NCBI RefSeq assembly: GCF_030717995.2
Contig: NZ_CP157743.1
Span: forward strand, 1,178,001 to 1,242,000
Direction: 5' to 3'
DNA: 64,000 nucleotides
From: Methylomarinum sp. Ch1-1
GTDB lineage: Bacteria; Pseudomonadota; Gammaproteobacteria; Methylococcales; Methylomonadaceae
In this document: piece by piece, positions 46,402 through 60,894 of the stretch
Layout: every line of letters begins with the position of its first letter
How positions within the stretch are numbered: position 1 is the stretch's first letter
Notes under the pieces: generated by a model
The model's input: only the letters and a program-made list of their open reading frames with translations
Databases searched by the model: none
Told to the model about the DNA's origin: nothing
Program-made: the position numbers and the translations under genes

Positions 46402-47268
46402 ATGCATGAGCTTCATGACCATTTGATAACGATTATTCGGCATCACCAATTAACCTCGCTGTTTCAACCGATTGTAGACCTGAAAGGGAAAAGTATTTTT
46501 GCTCATGAGGCGCTGATCAGAGGACCGTCGGGCAGTCCATTGCATAAGCCTATCAATTTGTTCGCCGCTGCCGACCGGCTACAACAGTCGCTGGCATTGG
46601 AGCACGCCTGCCGTAAAGTCAGCATCAGGCAGTTTGCCGCACAAGGCTTGCCGCAAAAACTTTTTTTGAATGTTAGGCCGGCGGTGCTGATGGATCCGGC
46701 TTTCAAAAAAGGCAAGACCCTGGCATTTCTTCGTCAGGCCGGCATCGATGCCGGCCGCATCGTCATCGAAATTACCGAGCAACAACCCACCGATAATTTC
46801 CCGTTAATGCGTGATGCAGTCAGTCATTATCGCGGCATGGGCTTCGAGATTGCGTTGGATGATCTGGGCGCAGGTTATTCCGGCTTACGCTTATGGACCG
46901 AATTGTTGCCTGATTATGTCAAAATCGACCGACATTTTATTCAGGATATAGACAAAGATGCAGTAAAGCTGAAGTTCGTTCGCTCCCTGCAAAGCATGGC
47001 GGCGGCGACTCATTGTCGGGTCATCGCCGAGGGGGTGGAAACCGCGGGCGAATATCATGTCGTTCAAGCGCTAGGGCTTGATCTTGCCCAGGGCTATTAT
47101 TTCGCCCGTCCGTCGGCCCAGGCGGTCACCGAAATATCCGCATCGCTATTCAACGAAAAAAGACAGAGCAATCCTTATCTTATCAACCGTTGCCCGTCTG
47201 TTCGGAAAAACATCGATCAGAACTCTCGTCAGGATCCTGAACAAGGGCCGCTTAAAGTCGCCGGATAA
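46402..47268 (+). CDS. EAL-domain c-di-GMP phosphodiesterase
   Basis: 288 residues consisting of a single EAL domain with no sensor or GGDEF part. The catalytic residues look intact: EALIRG (Glu36) first, then [29 protein letters not shown] (DD motif), VKIDRHFI, and [11 protein letters not shown]. This suggests that it breaks c-di-GMP to pGpG. The C-terminal 30 residues are polar and of unknown role. The chemoreceptor gene starts 14 bp later on the same strand, so the two are likely co-transcribed, which links c-di-GMP turnover with a sensory receptor. Confidence 0.92.
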   Translation: MHELHDHLITIIRHHQLTSLFQPIVDLKGKSIFAHEALIRGPSGSPLHKPINLFAAADRLQQSLALEHACRKVSIRQFAAQGLPQKLFLNVRPAVLMDPAFKKGKTLAFLRQAGIDAGRIVIEITEQQPTDNFPLMRDAVSHYRGMGFEIALDDLGAGYSGLRLWTELLPDYVKIDRHFIQDIDKDAVKLKFVRSLQSMAAATHCRVIAEGVETAGEYHVVQALGLDLAQGYYFARPSAQAVTEISASLFNEKRQSNPYLINRCPSVRKNIDQNSRQDPEQGPLKVAG

Positions 47269-47282
47269 TCTTAATCGTTTCA

Positions 47283-49274
47283 ATGAATAGGGATCGTGGA
47301 GTGAAAATTATTCATATTTCACGCTGGATGGCGGTCATGCTGGCCGTCGCTATGGTTATATTTATCAGCGCCCTCGCCTGGTCGTTGAATCATCTGAGCC
47401 GCGCATTTCAGGGTGTGGAGCGATATGGGCAGCTAAAGGAGCAGGTGACTCGCCGCGTTCATGTGCCGATCAATGCCTATCTTGATTCCGGCGATGCGGC
47501 TTTATTGGTTGATATCGAAGAGAATATTCAGCGCTTGACGGCCGATGTCCGGCATGATCGGGCCTTGTCGGATAAGGCGCGTGCGGTTTTTGTTCGGCTG
47601 CTGGAGACGATTAACGAGGCGGTGGTCATTGATTTGCGGGCCGCCGGCAAATTGGCCGATCCGCAAGTTTTATTGGTCAACAATGAGAATCAGCTGGCCG
47701 ATGAAATCGCCATGTTGTTCGCCTATGTCGAGCAGTCAACGGCGGTGAGCGCTCAAACCAAGCAGCAATATTTTGTGATTCTGGGCAAGTTGCAGCGAGC
47801 GCTGCAGCGTTTGGCCGCCACCCGACGGAATTATTTTGTCAGCTCGAACGAGGCGACGTTGCAAACCATTGCATCCTATCACCAGGAGTTGACCGATAGG
47901 GCGGCTGAATTGAGCGCCTATCCTCCGCTTGCCATCTATAGTCGGCAGGAACGTGACAATGATATGGCGCAATTGTTGGGCTGGGACGACGAGTCCGTTG
48001 AAAAGGTAGACAAGAGCGCTGAGCATGTTGCCGAAGTGTCTTCGCTGATCAAACGCTATCCTAAAGAGCTGCGAAACGCCCGGCGTTTCATCGAGCAGAA
48101 AAAAGCCGGTCGTCAAAAAACGGCAGAGCAAATGGTCGAGATACAACAGCGACTGCAGCGATTGGGGCAAAGCATCTCGACGGATTATCAGGCGACTGAA
48201 AATAAATTATATGGCCTGGTCTCCGTTTGTTTGCTTCTAATCGTGGCGGTGGGCGTGGCGTTGGTGTTGTTGCTGCGACATATCGCGATGATCATTAATC
48301 AAAGCGCTGAATACTTGCTTAAATTGGCTTCCGGAGATTTATGCGGATCGTTTCGCTTATCGAGCAAGGTCACCGAAGCCAATCAGCTACAACAGGCCAT
48401 TGCCCAACTGCGAGAATATTTCAAGGTGCTGATCAGCAACATCGATCGAGAAACGGCGACCCTCGATAAATGTCAGCAGGCTGTGGTGAGCGGCACACAA
48501 AATATGAAAAGCATCGTCGCCGATCAGCAGCAATTGAGCGTGATTTCCGCCGAGCAAATGCAACAATTGTCGCTGTCGTTTCAAGAGGTTGCGGGCAATG
48601 CCGCGGAAACCCGAAATGCGACGACTTCGGCGCAGGAAAACATCGAGGAAGGCGTAAAAAAAATGCGCAATACCCGCGATCAGGTCGACGAGCTTTCCGC
48701 GGTGATCAATAATACCTCGGCGGCGCTGATGGCGCTGCAGGAAGACGCTAAAGCCATCGAAGGTGTGTTGGGCGTCATCGAGGGCTTTACCGAACAGACC
48801 AATTTGCTGGCCCTGAATGCAGCGATTGAAGCGGCGCGCGCCGGAGAGCACGGGCGCGGCTTTGCCGTGGTGGCCGATGAAGTGCGAAAACTGGCGTCGC
48901 ATACCGCTGCGTCGGCAAGCGAAATTCATCTACTGGTCGAAAAGCTGAACAGCGCCACTCGGCAGACGGTGGCGCTGATGCAGGCGCAGCAGCAAACGGC
49001 CGGACAGACGACGCAGGCCGTCGAAGACATCGACCGGGTGTTCGCCGGCATTCATGCCTCGATCGTCGATATACACGAAAAGAGCGCACTGATCGCGGCG
49101 GCGGTCGAACAGCAGTCCGCAGTCACCGCGGAAGTCACCGAAGGTATAGGAAAGACCGCCGCCGCGGCCGGGGATTCCTTACAGGAGGCGCAGAATAACA
49201 AGACCAGCGCCGACGATCTCACGGTCGTCAGCGACAATCTACAGGCCTTAGTTAGGCAGTTTACCTTGCCATAG
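47283..49274 (+). CDS. Methyl-accepting chemotaxis protein
   Basis: 663 residues. A first membrane helix ([20 protein letters not shown], about 16-35) is followed by a helical periplasmic sensor domain of some 280 residues, a second helix ([20 protein letters not shown], about 309-328) and a HAMP-like linker. The cytosolic signalling domain has the hairpin tip [20 protein letters not shown], the contact site for CheA and CheW, and long coiled coils on both sides. No CheR-tethering pentapeptide is seen at the C-terminus. The ligand is unknown. It follows the EAL gene closely. The ATG at 47283 is used; a GTG 18 bases later is an alternative start. Confidence 0.92.
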   Translation: MNRDRGVKIIHISRWMAVMLAVAMVIFISALAWSLNHLSRAFQGVERYGQLKEQVTRRVHVPINAYLDSGDAALLVDIEENIQRLTADVRHDRALSDKARAVFVRLLETINEAVVIDLRAAGKLADPQVLLVNNENQLADEIAMLFAYVEQSTAVSAQTKQQYFVILGKLQRALQRLAATRRNYFVSSNEATLQTIASYHQELTDRAAELSAYPPLAIYSRQERDNDMAQLLGWDDESVEKVDKSAEHVAEVSSLIKRYPKELRNARRFIEQKKAGRQKTAEQMVEIQQRLQRLGQSISTDYQATENKLYGLVSVCLLLIVAVGVALVLLLRHIAMIINQSAEYLLKLASGDLCGSFRLSSKVTEANQLQQAIAQLREYFKVLISNIDRETATLDKCQQAVVSGTQNMKSIVADQQQLSVISAEQMQQLSLSFQEVAGNAAETRNATTSAQENIEEGVKKMRNTRDQVDELSAVINNTSAALMALQEDAKAIEGVLGVIEGFTEQTNLLALNAAIEAARAGEHGRGFAVVADEVRKLASHTAASASEIHLLVEKLNSATRQTVALMQAQQQTAGQTTQAVEDIDRVFAGIHASIVDIHEKSALIAAAVEQQSAVTAEVTEGIGKTAAAAGDSLQEAQNNKTSADDLTVVSDNLQALVRQFTLP

Positions 49275-49399
49275 TCGCGGTTAACGTTTCTGCGCGAGTC
49301 GTTTAAGTCTTCTGCGTTTAATCGAATATTAGGCCGAGTGAATAACGGGATGAATCAAGGGTATAATTGCGCTGTTAGCAAACGCCCGGTGAATTAACC

Positions 49400-51037
49400 A
49401 TGTCTTCGGAACAAACCTGCAGTCGTCTCGATTTTGCCTTCGCCCGCTTTCTCGGCGGACGTTCCGCGCTGTCCGGCGCCCAGCGGGAGGCGCTGGAGGC
49501 GCTAGCCGCGCATTTGTCGGCCCAGCAGGCGAGCGGCCATAGTTGTATCCGCGTCGATCGCGGCGCTAAGGATTTGCTGCGCGCTTCGGGCTTGCTGTCC
49601 GATTCGGCCACGGCGCCGCTGGTGTTGGAGCGGGACAGGCTCTATACCCAGCGTTATTGGCATTATGAGCAGCAGCTAGCGACGCAGATCAAACGTTTGT
49701 GCGCCTTGCATTTCGAGGCGGGCGATTCGACCGCGCTGATCGATCGTTATTTTCCCGTCTCGGGTGATCGGCCCGATTGGCAGAAGTTGGCGGCGGAAAA
49801 AGCGCTGACCCAGGCCTTCTGTATCATCACCGGCGGGCCCGGCACCGGCAAGACCACGACGGTAGTGAAAATCCTCGGGCTGTTGCAGGCCTTGGCCGAG
49901 CGGCCGTTGCATATTGCGCTGGCGGCGCCGACCGGGAAGGCGGCGATGCGCCTGCAGGAGTCCATCGGCGCGAGCAAGCCAGGGCTGCCTTGCGCAGAGC
50001 AGATCAAAGACCATATCCCTGAGAAAGTCACGACCATCCACCATTTGCTGGGCGCGCAACCACCTTCGCCTTATTTTAGGCATGATGCTGCATCGCCGCT
50101 GCCTTTCGATCTGTTGGTCATCGATGAGGCCTCGATGATTGATCTCGCCCTGATGAGTAAGTTGCTCGACGCCTTGAAGCCGGGAGCCCGACTGATCTTA
50201 TTGGGGGATAAGGATCAATTGGCCTCGGTCGAGTCCGGCGCAGTGCTGGCCGATCTGACCGCCAGTCTGCCGGATCATACGGTGGAGCTGCGCAAGTCCC
50301 ATCGCTTCCAAGGCGAGATCAAGGCGCTAGCCGAAGCGGTTAATCGCCAACAGGGCGAGCGGGCTTGGGAGTTGTTGCGGCAAGAAAGTTCGTCGACGGC
50401 ATTGTTGGCCGGTGACCTAGTGACTTTTATTGCAGCCCAATACCGTCGATATCTGCAGCTGATTGCCGAAGGGGCTGATTTTAAGCGGGTGCTTGCAGAA
50501 TTCAGCCGCTTTCAGGCGCTGTGCTCCAACCGCAACGGGCCGCGCTCGGTGAGCGATATCAATCATCGGGTGGAGCAAAGGCTGGCCGAACAGGGGGATA
50601 TTCAGCCGCATGGGCGCTGGTATGTCGGCAGGCCGGTGATGGTGAGTGAAAATAATGCGGCGATGCAGCTCTATAATGGCGATATCGGCTTGTGTCTGGC
50701 CGATGCCGAGTCCGGTCAGTTACGCGTCTATTTTTTGCGCCCGGATGGCGGCGTCAAAACGGTGTTGCCCGGTCGATTGCCGCGCTGTGAAACGGTTTAT
50801 GCGATGACGATACATAAAAGCCAAGGCTCGGAATTCGATCAGGTATTGCTCGTGCTGGCCGAGCAATTGAACCCGGTGTTGACCAAGGAGTTGCTCTATA
50901 CCGGCATTACCCGGGCGCGATCCCTGGTTCGGGTCATGGCCTCCAAGTCGGTTTTTATCGAGGCTGTCGAGCAAAAGGTGATGCGGGACAGTGGTTTGAC
51001 GGCAAAATTAATGTTGGCCGATGAGCCGGCGTGCTGA
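49400..51037 (+). CDS. recD: Exodeoxyribonuclease V alpha subunit
   Basis: 545 residues, at the short end for RecD (608 in E. coli). RecD is the fast 5'-3' helicase of the RecBCD enzyme. Walker A GGPGTGKTT is at residues 145-153, Walker B with the family Ser/Met pattern is VIDEASMIDLALMSKLLDAL, motif III is LILLGDKDQLASVESGAVL, and the C-terminal motifs MTIHKSQGSEFDQVLLVL and LYTGITRARSLVRV close the second RecA fold. RecD normally follows recC-recB; here the gene upstream is a chemoreceptor, so recD stands apart from its partners. Confidence 0.95.
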   Translation: MSSEQTCSRLDFAFARFLGGRSALSGAQREALEALAAHLSAQQASGHSCIRVDRGAKDLLRASGLLSDSATAPLVLERDRLYTQRYWHYEQQLATQIKRLCALHFEAGDSTALIDRYFPVSGDRPDWQKLAAEKALTQAFCIITGGPGTGKTTTVVKILGLLQALAERPLHIALAAPTGKAAMRLQESIGASKPGLPCAEQIKDHIPEKVTTIHHLLGAQPPSPYFRHDAASPLPFDLLVIDEASMIDLALMSKLLDALKPGARLILLGDKDQLASVESGAVLADLTASLPDHTVELRKSHRFQGEIKALAEAVNRQQGERAWELLRQESSSTALLAGDLVTFIAAQYRRYLQLIAEGADFKRVLAEFSRFQALCSNRNGPRSVSDINHRVEQRLAEQGDIQPHGRWYVGRPVMVSENNAAMQLYNGDIGLCLADAESGQLRVYFLRPDGGVKTVLPGRLPRCETVYAMTIHKSQGSEFDQVLLVLAEQLNPVLTKELLYTGITRARSLVRVMASKSVFIEAVEQKVMRDSGLTAKLMLADEPAC

Positions 51038-51063
51038 TGGGTCGTCAGGACAGCACTGACGCC

Positions 51064-52068
51064 TTAGTGGTCCCGCTGCACCGAAAAACGGGCTAACTGT
51101 TCCAGCGCTTGTTTGTATTCGGAATCAGGCAAGCAGGCCAGGGCGTCGATGGCCTTTTGCGCGGCGTCATCGGCGCATTTTTCGGTGTATTCGATCGCGT
51201 TCGTCGCCTTGACGATTTCATAGACTTCGGCAAACGCTTCGCGGGAGCCTTGTTTGATCGCGTTCGTGACCGTGGCGGCTTGTTCCGGTGTGCCGTGCTG
51301 TATCGCATGGATTAACGGCAGTGTCGGTTTGCCTTCGGCTAGGTCGTCGCCGAGGTTCTTGCCGAGTTCTTCGGCGTTGGCCTTGTAATCCAATGCATCG
51401 TCGATCAATTGGAAGGCGACGCCGAGTTCCTGGCCGTAGGTCGCCAATGCTTCCTCGGTTTGCGCATCGGCGTCGGAAAGCACTGCGGCCAAGCGAGTGG
51501 CTGCGCTGAACAGGATCGCCGTTTTGCGGGCGATGACCTCCAGGTATTTTTGTTCGGTCGTTTCCGGATTGTTGCAGTTTAATAACTGCAGCACTTCGCC
51601 TTCGGCGATGGCCGTGGTGGTCTTGGACAGGATTTCCATGACGCGCATATTGTTGGTGCGCACCATCATTTCGAAAGCGCTGGAGTAAAGATAATCGCCG
51701 ACCAGTACGCTGGCGGCGTTGCCCCAGACCGCGTTGGCGGAGTCTTTGCCGCGTCGCAGATCCGATTCGTCGACGACATCATCATGCAGCAGCGTCGCGG
51801 TATGAATGAATTCAATCACTGCGGCCAGGACCAGATGATCATGGCGGGTTTCGCCCAGGGCCTTGGCAGCGAGCAATAACAGCATCGGCCGTAATCTCTT
51901 GCCGCCGCTGCCGATGATGTAATGGCCCATTTGATTGATGAGCACGACATCGGAGCTCAGTTCATCCAGGATCAGGCGATCAACAGCTTTGGCTTCCGCT
52001 GTAGTCAGGTTTTTTATTGAATTAAAATCAATTGGTGCCGAAGCGTTGAATGAATCTTCTACTGCCAT
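51064..52068 (-). CDS. ispB: Polyprenyl diphosphate synthase (octaprenyl type)
   Basis: 334 residues. It builds the side chain of ubiquinone by adding isopentenyl units to farnesyl diphosphate. The first Asp-rich motif is LLHDDVVDESDLRRG (DDxxD at about 95-99), and the second is LIDDALDYKANAEELGKNLG near 222. GGKRLRPMLLLLAAKAL binds the diphosphate. It is divergent from rplU-rpmA, the same arrangement as in E. coli and Pseudomonas. Confidence 0.95.
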   Translation of the reverse strand: MAVEDSFNASAPIDFNSIKNLTTAEAKAVDRLILDELSSDVVLINQMGHYIIGSGGKRLRPMLLLLAAKALGETRHDHLVLAAVIEFIHTATLLHDDVVDESDLRRGKDSANAVWGNAASVLVGDYLYSSAFEMMVRTNNMRVMEILSKTTTAIAEGEVLQLLNCNNPETTEQKYLEVIARKTAILFSAATRLAAVLSDADAQTEEALATYGQELGVAFQLIDDALDYKANAEELGKNLGDDLAEGKPTLPLIHAIQHGTPEQAATVTNAIKQGSREAFAEVYEIVKATNAIEYTEKCADDAAQKAIDALACLPDSEYKQALEQLARFSVQRDH

Positions 52069-52201
52069 TTTTTAGTCGAGGTTCGGTATTCCATTAGGGA
52101 ATATTAAAATAACCCGCCATGCTATTTAAAAACAGGGGGTGGTGTCAATGACTTTGTTGTGCTATTTTATGCCTAATTCATCTTGCCGTCTAAATTAAAG
52201 T

Positions 52202-52230
52202 TTGACGGCATATTTTTTTATAAATATAAT
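52202..52230 (+). promoter_or_regulatory. Sigma-70 promoter of rplU-rpmA
   Basis: TTGACG (52202-52207) and a perfect TATAAT (52225-52230) are spaced by exactly 17 bp in an AT-rich stretch, 47 bp upstream of the rplU start. This is the clearest promoter in the window and fits a ribosomal protein gene. Confidence 0.85.
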
Positions 52231-52277
52231 TATCTGTTCACTTTTAACAGATTAAATGCTTGATGGAGCTTGCGCTG

Positions 52278-52589
52278 ATGTATGCGGTAATTCAAACAGG
52301 TGGTAAACAGTACCGAGTCGAAGAAGGTGCGACCTTAAAAATAGAGAAACTTGAACTGGGAACAGGCGACAGCATTGAGTTTGACAAAGTGCTGATGGTG
52401 AAATCAGACAGTGCTGTTAAGGTCGGTCAACCTTATGTCGATGGCGGCAAGGTGACGGCGGAGGTCGTTTCCCAAGGTAGACACAAGAAAGTAAAAATTA
52501 TTAAATTTAAACGACGTAAGCACCACATGAAGCAAATGGGTCATCGTCAGTACTATACAGAAGTCAAGATTACTGGTATTTCTGCATAA
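52278..52589 (+). CDS. rplU: 50S ribosomal protein L21
   Basis: 103 residues from the ATG at 52278 ([17 protein letters not shown]), the family's invariant N-terminus; the open frame six codons upstream is ignored. The C-terminus [20 protein letters not shown] contains the L21 signature. L21 binds 23S rRNA in the large subunit. It is the first gene of the rplU-rpmA operon, 18 bp from rpmA, with GGAG as ribosome binding site. Confidence 0.98.
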   Translation: MYAVIQTGGKQYRVEEGATLKIEKLELGTGDSIEFDKVLMVKSDSAVKVGQPYVDGGKVTAEVVSQGRHKKVKIIKFKRRKHHMKQMGHRQYYTEVKITGISA

Positions 52590-52607
52590 CATAAAGGGGT
52601 TGGAAAA

Positions 52608-52865
52608 ATGGCTCATAAGAAAGCGGGTGGTAGTACCCGGAACGGACGTGATTCGAATGCTCAGCGACTGGGCGTAAAGCGCTTTGGCGGCCAGGAAGTC
52701 AAGGCGGGCAATATTTTAGTTCGCCAGCGCGGCACTAAATTCCATGCCGGTTCTAATGTCGGCATCGGTAAGGACCATACTTTGTTCGCAACGGCTGACG
52801 GAAAAGTGGTTTTTGAGGTGAAAGGTCCAAAAAACCGCAAATACATCAGTATTGCCGCTGCATAA
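52608..52865 (+). CDS. rpmA: 50S ribosomal protein L27
   Basis: 85 residues, the standard length. The N-terminus [16 protein letters not shown] reaches the peptidyl transferase centre in the ribosome. [19 protein letters not shown] is the family signature. It is preceded by AAGGGGTTGG as ribosome binding site. It ends 40 bp before a terminator-like hairpin that separates it from obgE. Confidence 0.98.
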   Translation: MAHKKAGGSTRNGRDSNAQRLGVKRFGGQEVKAGNILVRQRGTKFHAGSNVGIGKDHTLFATADGKVVFEVKGPKNRKYISIAAA

Positions 52866-52875
52866 GATTTTTTAG

Positions 52876-55102
<2,227 letters not shown>

Positions 55103-55125
55103 GTTTTTGCGCTTGTGTCGCGCAT

Positions 55126-55160
55126 AAAAAAGCCGCCGGCGATGCCGAGCGGCTTTTTTT
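55126..55160. terminator. Bidirectional terminator between proB and rpsT
   Basis: AAAAAAGCCGC (55126-55136) pairs with GCGGCTTTTTT (55149-55159). The A-run and T-run on both sides let the hairpin end transcripts arriving from either strand, which suits the convergent proB and rpsT. Confidence 0.9.
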
Positions 55161-55181
55161 GAGTTCGAGCAGGGCCTTGCC

Positions 55182-55445
55182 TTAAGCCATGCTGCGAACT
55201 TTGGCGTTCAATCTGCTTTTGCTGCGCGCGGCTTTGTTTTTGTGGATCAAGCCTTTGTTTACAGCCGAATCGATAATGGGCACTGCTTTTCTGAACGCCG
55301 CTTGTGCTTGCTCTTTATCGCCCGCTTCGACTGCCGCGGAGACTCTTTTTGTGAAAGTGCGCAAGTTGCTGCGTTGTCCCGCGTTGCGAACACGGCTCTT
55401 CTCAGCCTGGCGCGCTCTTTTTCTAGCTTGTGGTGAATTAGCCAT
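55182..55445 (-). CDS. rpsT: 30S ribosomal protein S20
   Basis: 87 residues, very basic: [20 protein letters not shown] at the N-terminus and [20 protein letters not shown] at the C-terminus are the family's most conserved parts. S20 binds 16S rRNA early in assembly. It is transcribed alone and divergently from murJ, the normal arrangement. A strong promoter lies at 55485-55513. Confidence 0.98.
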   Translation of the reverse strand: MANSPQARKRARQAEKSRVRNAGQRSNLRTFTKRVSAAVEAGDKEQAQAAFRKAVPIIDSAVNKGLIHKNKAARSKSRLNAKVRSMA

Positions 55446-55484
55446 GGTATATCAATTCTAATCTGTGTTAATTAAGAACCCAGT

Positions 55485-55513
55485 ATTATCTGTTTAAATG
55501 TTATTATTGTCAA
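55485..55513 (-). promoter_or_regulatory. Sigma-70 promoter of rpsT
   Basis: On the minus strand a perfect TTGACA (55508-55513) and GATAAT (55485-55490) are spaced by 17 bp, 40 bp upstream of the rpsT start codon. Confidence 0.85.
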
Positions 55514-55541
55514 ATTTATTAGCCATTGATGGAGCAAGACA

Positions 55542-57074
55542 TTGAGCAGGCAGCTGTTTAAGTCCACCGCGATCGTCAGCAGCATGACGATGATTTCTCG
55601 TATTCTCGGCTTCATCCGGGATATGTTGTTTGCCCGCATTTTTGGCGTCGATTCGGCTACCGATGCGTTCTTCGTCGCCTTTAAGATCCCCAATTTTTTA
55701 CGCCGCTTGTTCGCCGAAGGCGCCTTTGCCCAGGCTTTTGTGCCGGTGTTGTCGGATTACAAGGAGCAAGGCAGTCGGGAGGCGCTTAAATTGTTTATCG
55801 ACCGAACTGGCGGGACGCTGGCTTTGGTGTTGATGATGGTGACGGTGGTCGGTGTGGTCGCGGCGCCGGTGCTCATTACGCTGTTCGCGCCAGGCTTCTT
55901 GTGGGAAGACAGGCAGTATGAGCTGGCCGTACAGATGTTGCGTATCACCTTTCCCTATCTGTTTTTTATTTCGTCGGTGGCGTTTGCCGGCGGCATCTTG
56001 AACGCCCATGGCAAGTTCGCCGTTCCGGCGTTCACCCCGGTTTTTCTCAATCTCTGCTTGATCGCGGCCGCACTCTGGCTGGCGCCGCTAATGCCCGATC
56101 CGGTTGTGGCCTTGGCTTGGGGCGTATTCGCCGCCGGCTTGGTGCAGTTGCTGTTTCAATTTCCGGCATTGATGCGATTAGGTTTGCTGCCCAGACTCAG
56201 GTTCGGTTTCATCGATGCCGGGGTGAAGCGTATAATGAAATTGATGTTGCCGGCTATTTTTGGCGTCTCGGTCACCCAGATCAATCTGTTGCTGGATACG
56301 CTGATCGCTTCGTTTTTGGCCGCCGGCAGCGTGTCGTGGCTTTATTATTCAGACCGGCTGGTGGAATTTCCGCTAGGGGTCTTCGGCATCGCGCTGGCCA
56401 CGGTGATTTTGCCGAGTCTGTCGAAAAACCATGCCGTCGCCGATACCGAGACCTTTTCGCGTTCGTTGGATTGGGGGTTGCGTCTGGTCTTGTTGATCGG
56501 CGCGCCGGCTTCGCTGGGCTTGTTGTTGTTGGCCGAACCGATGCTGTCGACCTTGTTCCAATATGACGAATTTGCCGTCGAAGACGTGCGCTTGGCCGGA
56601 CAAAGTCTGAAGGCGTATGCCGTCGGCTTGCTGGGCTTCATCCTGGTCAAGGTGCTGGTGCCGGGCTTTACTTCACGCAAAGATACCAAGACGCCGGTGC
56701 GTTTCGGCATTTATGCGATGCTGGTTAATATGCTGTTGAATGTCGCCTTGGTCTTTCCGCTGGCGCATGCCGGTTTGGCGTTGGCGACTTCGCTGGGCGC
56801 CTTTTTCAACGCCTCGTTATTATTGGCTAAGTTGCTGAAAGACCGTATCTATCGGCCGGGCAAGCAGTGGCGAGTCTTTATTCTGCGGATCATCCTCGCC
56901 AATGAAATCATGGCGGTGTTTCTTCATCACGTTGTCGAGCTGATATGGCAATATGATTGGCAGGCGCAGCAGCGCATCATCAATCTGGCGCTGATCATCG
57001 CAACGGGCGCGTTGGTTTACGGGCTGGCTTTGTTGTTATCCGGTTTTCGCGTCAGGCATTTGTCGGGGCGATAG
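55542..57074 (+). CDS. murJ: Lipid II flippase MurJ
   Basis: 510 residues from a TTG start at 55542, chosen because GGAG lies upstream and because the family's N-terminal MSRQLFKSTAIVSSMTMISR begins exactly there. MurJ flips the peptidoglycan precursor lipid II across the inner membrane. About 14 hydrophobic helices are visible; RILGFIRDMLFARIFG, FKIPNFLRRLFAEGAFAQAF and the Arg in SRKDTKTPVRFG are conserved. Usually ribF-ileS follow; here family A copy A7 and proC come next, a break in synteny. Confidence 0.95.
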   Translation: MSRQLFKSTAIVSSMTMISRILGFIRDMLFARIFGVDSATDAFFVAFKIPNFLRRLFAEGAFAQAFVPVLSDYKEQGSREALKLFIDRTGGTLALVLMMVTVVGVVAAPVLITLFAPGFLWEDRQYELAVQMLRITFPYLFFISSVAFAGGILNAHGKFAVPAFTPVFLNLCLIAAALWLAPLMPDPVVALAWGVFAAGLVQLLFQFPALMRLGLLPRLRFGFIDAGVKRIMKLMLPAIFGVSVTQINLLLDTLIASFLAAGSVSWLYYSDRLVEFPLGVFGIALATVILPSLSKNHAVADTETFSRSLDWGLRLVLLIGAPASLGLLLLAEPMLSTLFQYDEFAVEDVRLAGQSLKAYAVGLLGFILVKVLVPGFTSRKDTKTPVRFGIYAMLVNMLLNVALVFPLAHAGLALATSLGAFFNASLLLAKLLKDRIYRPGKQWRVFILRIILANEIMAVFLHHVVELIWQYDWQAQQRIINLALIIATGALVYGLALLLSGFRVRHLSGR

Positions 57075-57085
57075 GGCGAAAAACG

Positions 57086-57320
57086 TAGCAATTCAGTTTG
57101 AGCATTCTTGCTGTGTTTAGGGCATGGGGTGTGTTTGTCGAGGAGCGCCGTTCACCCAGCACCTAAATTATCCTGGAATGTAAAATATAGTCCAGTAACC
57201 ATGGAATTTAGGTGCTGGGTAAACCCATCCCTAGGGGCCTTGACGGCCGCATCCTTGCTGCCGACATCCTCGCCAAACACACCCCATGCCCTTTTTGAAC
57301 GCCATATATGGGAATTGTTG
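57086..57320. mobile_element. Family A element with B module, copy A7 (complete)
   Basis: 235 bp in the inverted orientation: TAGCAATTCAGTTTGAG at the left, CCATATATGGGAATTGTTG at the right. B occupies 57152-57220 (69 bp), at the same position within A as in A3 and A4. A perfect 9-bp duplication CGAAAAACG (57077-57085 and 57321-57329) flanks the whole. It starts 12 bp after the murJ stop. Confidence 0.9.
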
Positions 57321-57484
57321 CGAAAAACGACGGGATCGATGTCGGCATAGTTTTGTCACAGCACCTATTAGTTAAGGTAGAATAGCGCAGGGTTTTGCGA
57401 AAGTTTCGCTAATTTTCAGCTTTTTCAGAATATTATGCTGAAAAGTCGAGTTTTCTTTTTACAAGTATATTGACATTGACAGGT

Positions 57485-58312
57485 ATGAAGACAAAAGCAA
57501 TTGGATTTATCGGAGGCGGCAATATGGCCGCCAGTTTAATCACCGGTTTGATCGAAAGTGGGCATTCACCTAAGCAGATATGGGTTTCCGATATCAATGA
57601 GGAGCTACTGCAATCGCTTGCGGCTAAGTTGAAGATTAACGTCACCATCAATAATGAAACGGTGATTAATGAATCTGATGTCGTGGTGATGGCGGTTAAA
57701 CCTCAGGTGTTGCGACAAGTGGCGAGCCAAGTCGCGGACGCGGTGCAGCGCAACAAGGTGCTGTTGGTGTCGATTGCCGCCGGCATCAGCCAACAAAGCC
57801 TATCGCAATGGTTGGGACAGCAGGTGCCGATCGTGCGATGCATGCCGAATACGCCGGCGTTGGTGCTGAGCGGCGCGACTGCCTTGCACGCCAATGTCAA
57901 GGTCAACGACGAGCAGAAAGATCTGGCGGAAAATATTTTGCGCGCCGTCGGTTTGACGTTGTGGGTGGAACAGGAATCCGAGCTGGATGCGGTCACGGCC
58001 GTTTCCGGCAGCGGCCCGGCTTATTATTTCTTGTTGATGGAGGCGATGGAAAAGGCTGCCCAGGAGCTCGGGCTCAGCGAAGGTACCGCCAGGCTGCTGG
58101 TTCAGCAAACCGCGTTGGGGGCGGCTAAGATTGCGTTGGAATCTGAAGAGTCGCCGGCGCAACTCCGGGCTCGAGTCACGTCACCGGGGGGCACGACCCA
58201 ACAGGCTATCGAAACTTTTCAGCAAGGCGAATTCGTTCAGTTAGTATCGAAAGCGATGCATGCCGCCAGAGATAGGTCGGTCAAAATGTCTAAAGAATTA
58301 GGGGAACAATAA
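57485..58312 (+). CDS. proC: Pyrroline-5-carboxylate reductase
   Basis: 275 residues from the ATG at 57485 (MKTKAIGFIGGGNMAASLITG); a TTG five codons upstream is less likely. It reduces pyrroline-5-carboxylate to proline. The Rossmann motif GFIGGGNMA is at residues 7-15. The active-site regions are RCMPNTPALVLSGATAL and TAVSGSGPAYYFLLMEAM; the C-terminal SPGGTTQQAIETF is standard. Its last base overlaps the first of yggT (TAATG). In relatives yggS precedes proC; here the region upstream is family A copy A7 and a hairpin (57414-57444). Confidence 0.97.
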   Translation: MKTKAIGFIGGGNMAASLITGLIESGHSPKQIWVSDINEELLQSLAAKLKINVTINNETVINESDVVVMAVKPQVLRQVASQVADAVQRNKVLLVSIAAGISQQSLSQWLGQQVPIVRCMPNTPALVLSGATALHANVKVNDEQKDLAENILRAVGLTLWVEQESELDAVTAVSGSGPAYYFLLMEAMEKAAQELGLSEGTARLLVQQTALGAAKIALESEESPAQLRARVTSPGGTTQQAIETFQQGEFVQLVSKAMHAARDRSVKMSKELGEQ

Positions 58313-58887
58313 TGGGCAGCGCATATATGACCAATCCGGTGATCTTCTTGATCGATACCTTGTTCTCATTATATATCCTGGCGGTGGTGTTGCGATTTTT
58401 GCTGCAGTGGACCAATGCCGACTTCTATAATCCGATTTCGCAGTTTCTGGTCAAAATCACTCATCCGCCATTGAAGATGTTGCGACGTTTCGTGCCTTCG
58501 GTCGGTAGAATCGATACTTCATCGTTAGTCTTGGTCGTGCTATTGCAGATAATTGCCGATTTCTCCATCTTGGCGCTGAAAGGCTTGATGATTAGTTTGC
58601 CGGCTTTGATGATTTTGTCGCTGAGCCAGCTGGTCTCGTTATTTCTCAATGTCTTTATCTTCGCTATCTTTGCCCGGGCAATTCTCAGTTGGTTCGATCC
58701 CGGCCACTATAATACCGCCTCGTCGATCCTATATAGCTTGACCGAGCCGGTGCTGAATATATGCCGAAAAATCGTACCGGACATGGGCGGGATAGACTTA
58801 TCGCCCCTGGTGGGCTTGGTGTTGCTGCAATTGGCGAAGATGATGATACTCCCGCCTTTACAGCAACTAGCCAGTCTGATTGGTTGA
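58312..58887 (+). CDS. yggT: YggT family membrane protein
   Basis: 191 residues with four hydrophobic helices in two similar halves, each with the YggT signature (FYNPISQFLVKITHPPLKML near 43-62 and HYNTASSILYSLTEPVLNIC near 133-152). The ATG shares a base with the proC stop codon, so translation is coupled. YggT is implicated in osmotic or division functions in different bacteria; its exact activity is not known. proC-yggT is a widely conserved pair. Confidence 0.92.
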   Translation: MGSAYMTNPVIFLIDTLFSLYILAVVLRFLLQWTNADFYNPISQFLVKITHPPLKMLRRFVPSVGRIDTSSLVLVVLLQIIADFSILALKGLMISLPALMILSLSQLVSLFLNVFIFAIFARAILSWFDPGHYNTASSILYSLTEPVLNICRKIVPDMGGIDLSPLVGLVLLQLAKMMILPPLQQLASLIG

Positions 58888-58934
58888 TGATGGCTCGTCG
58901 AGATTTAATCACGTCTATTGATTCAGGTAGCCAG

Positions 58935-60869
<1,935 letters not shown>

Positions 60870-60894
60870 TTAGAACCCCTGGCGCAAAGTCGAG

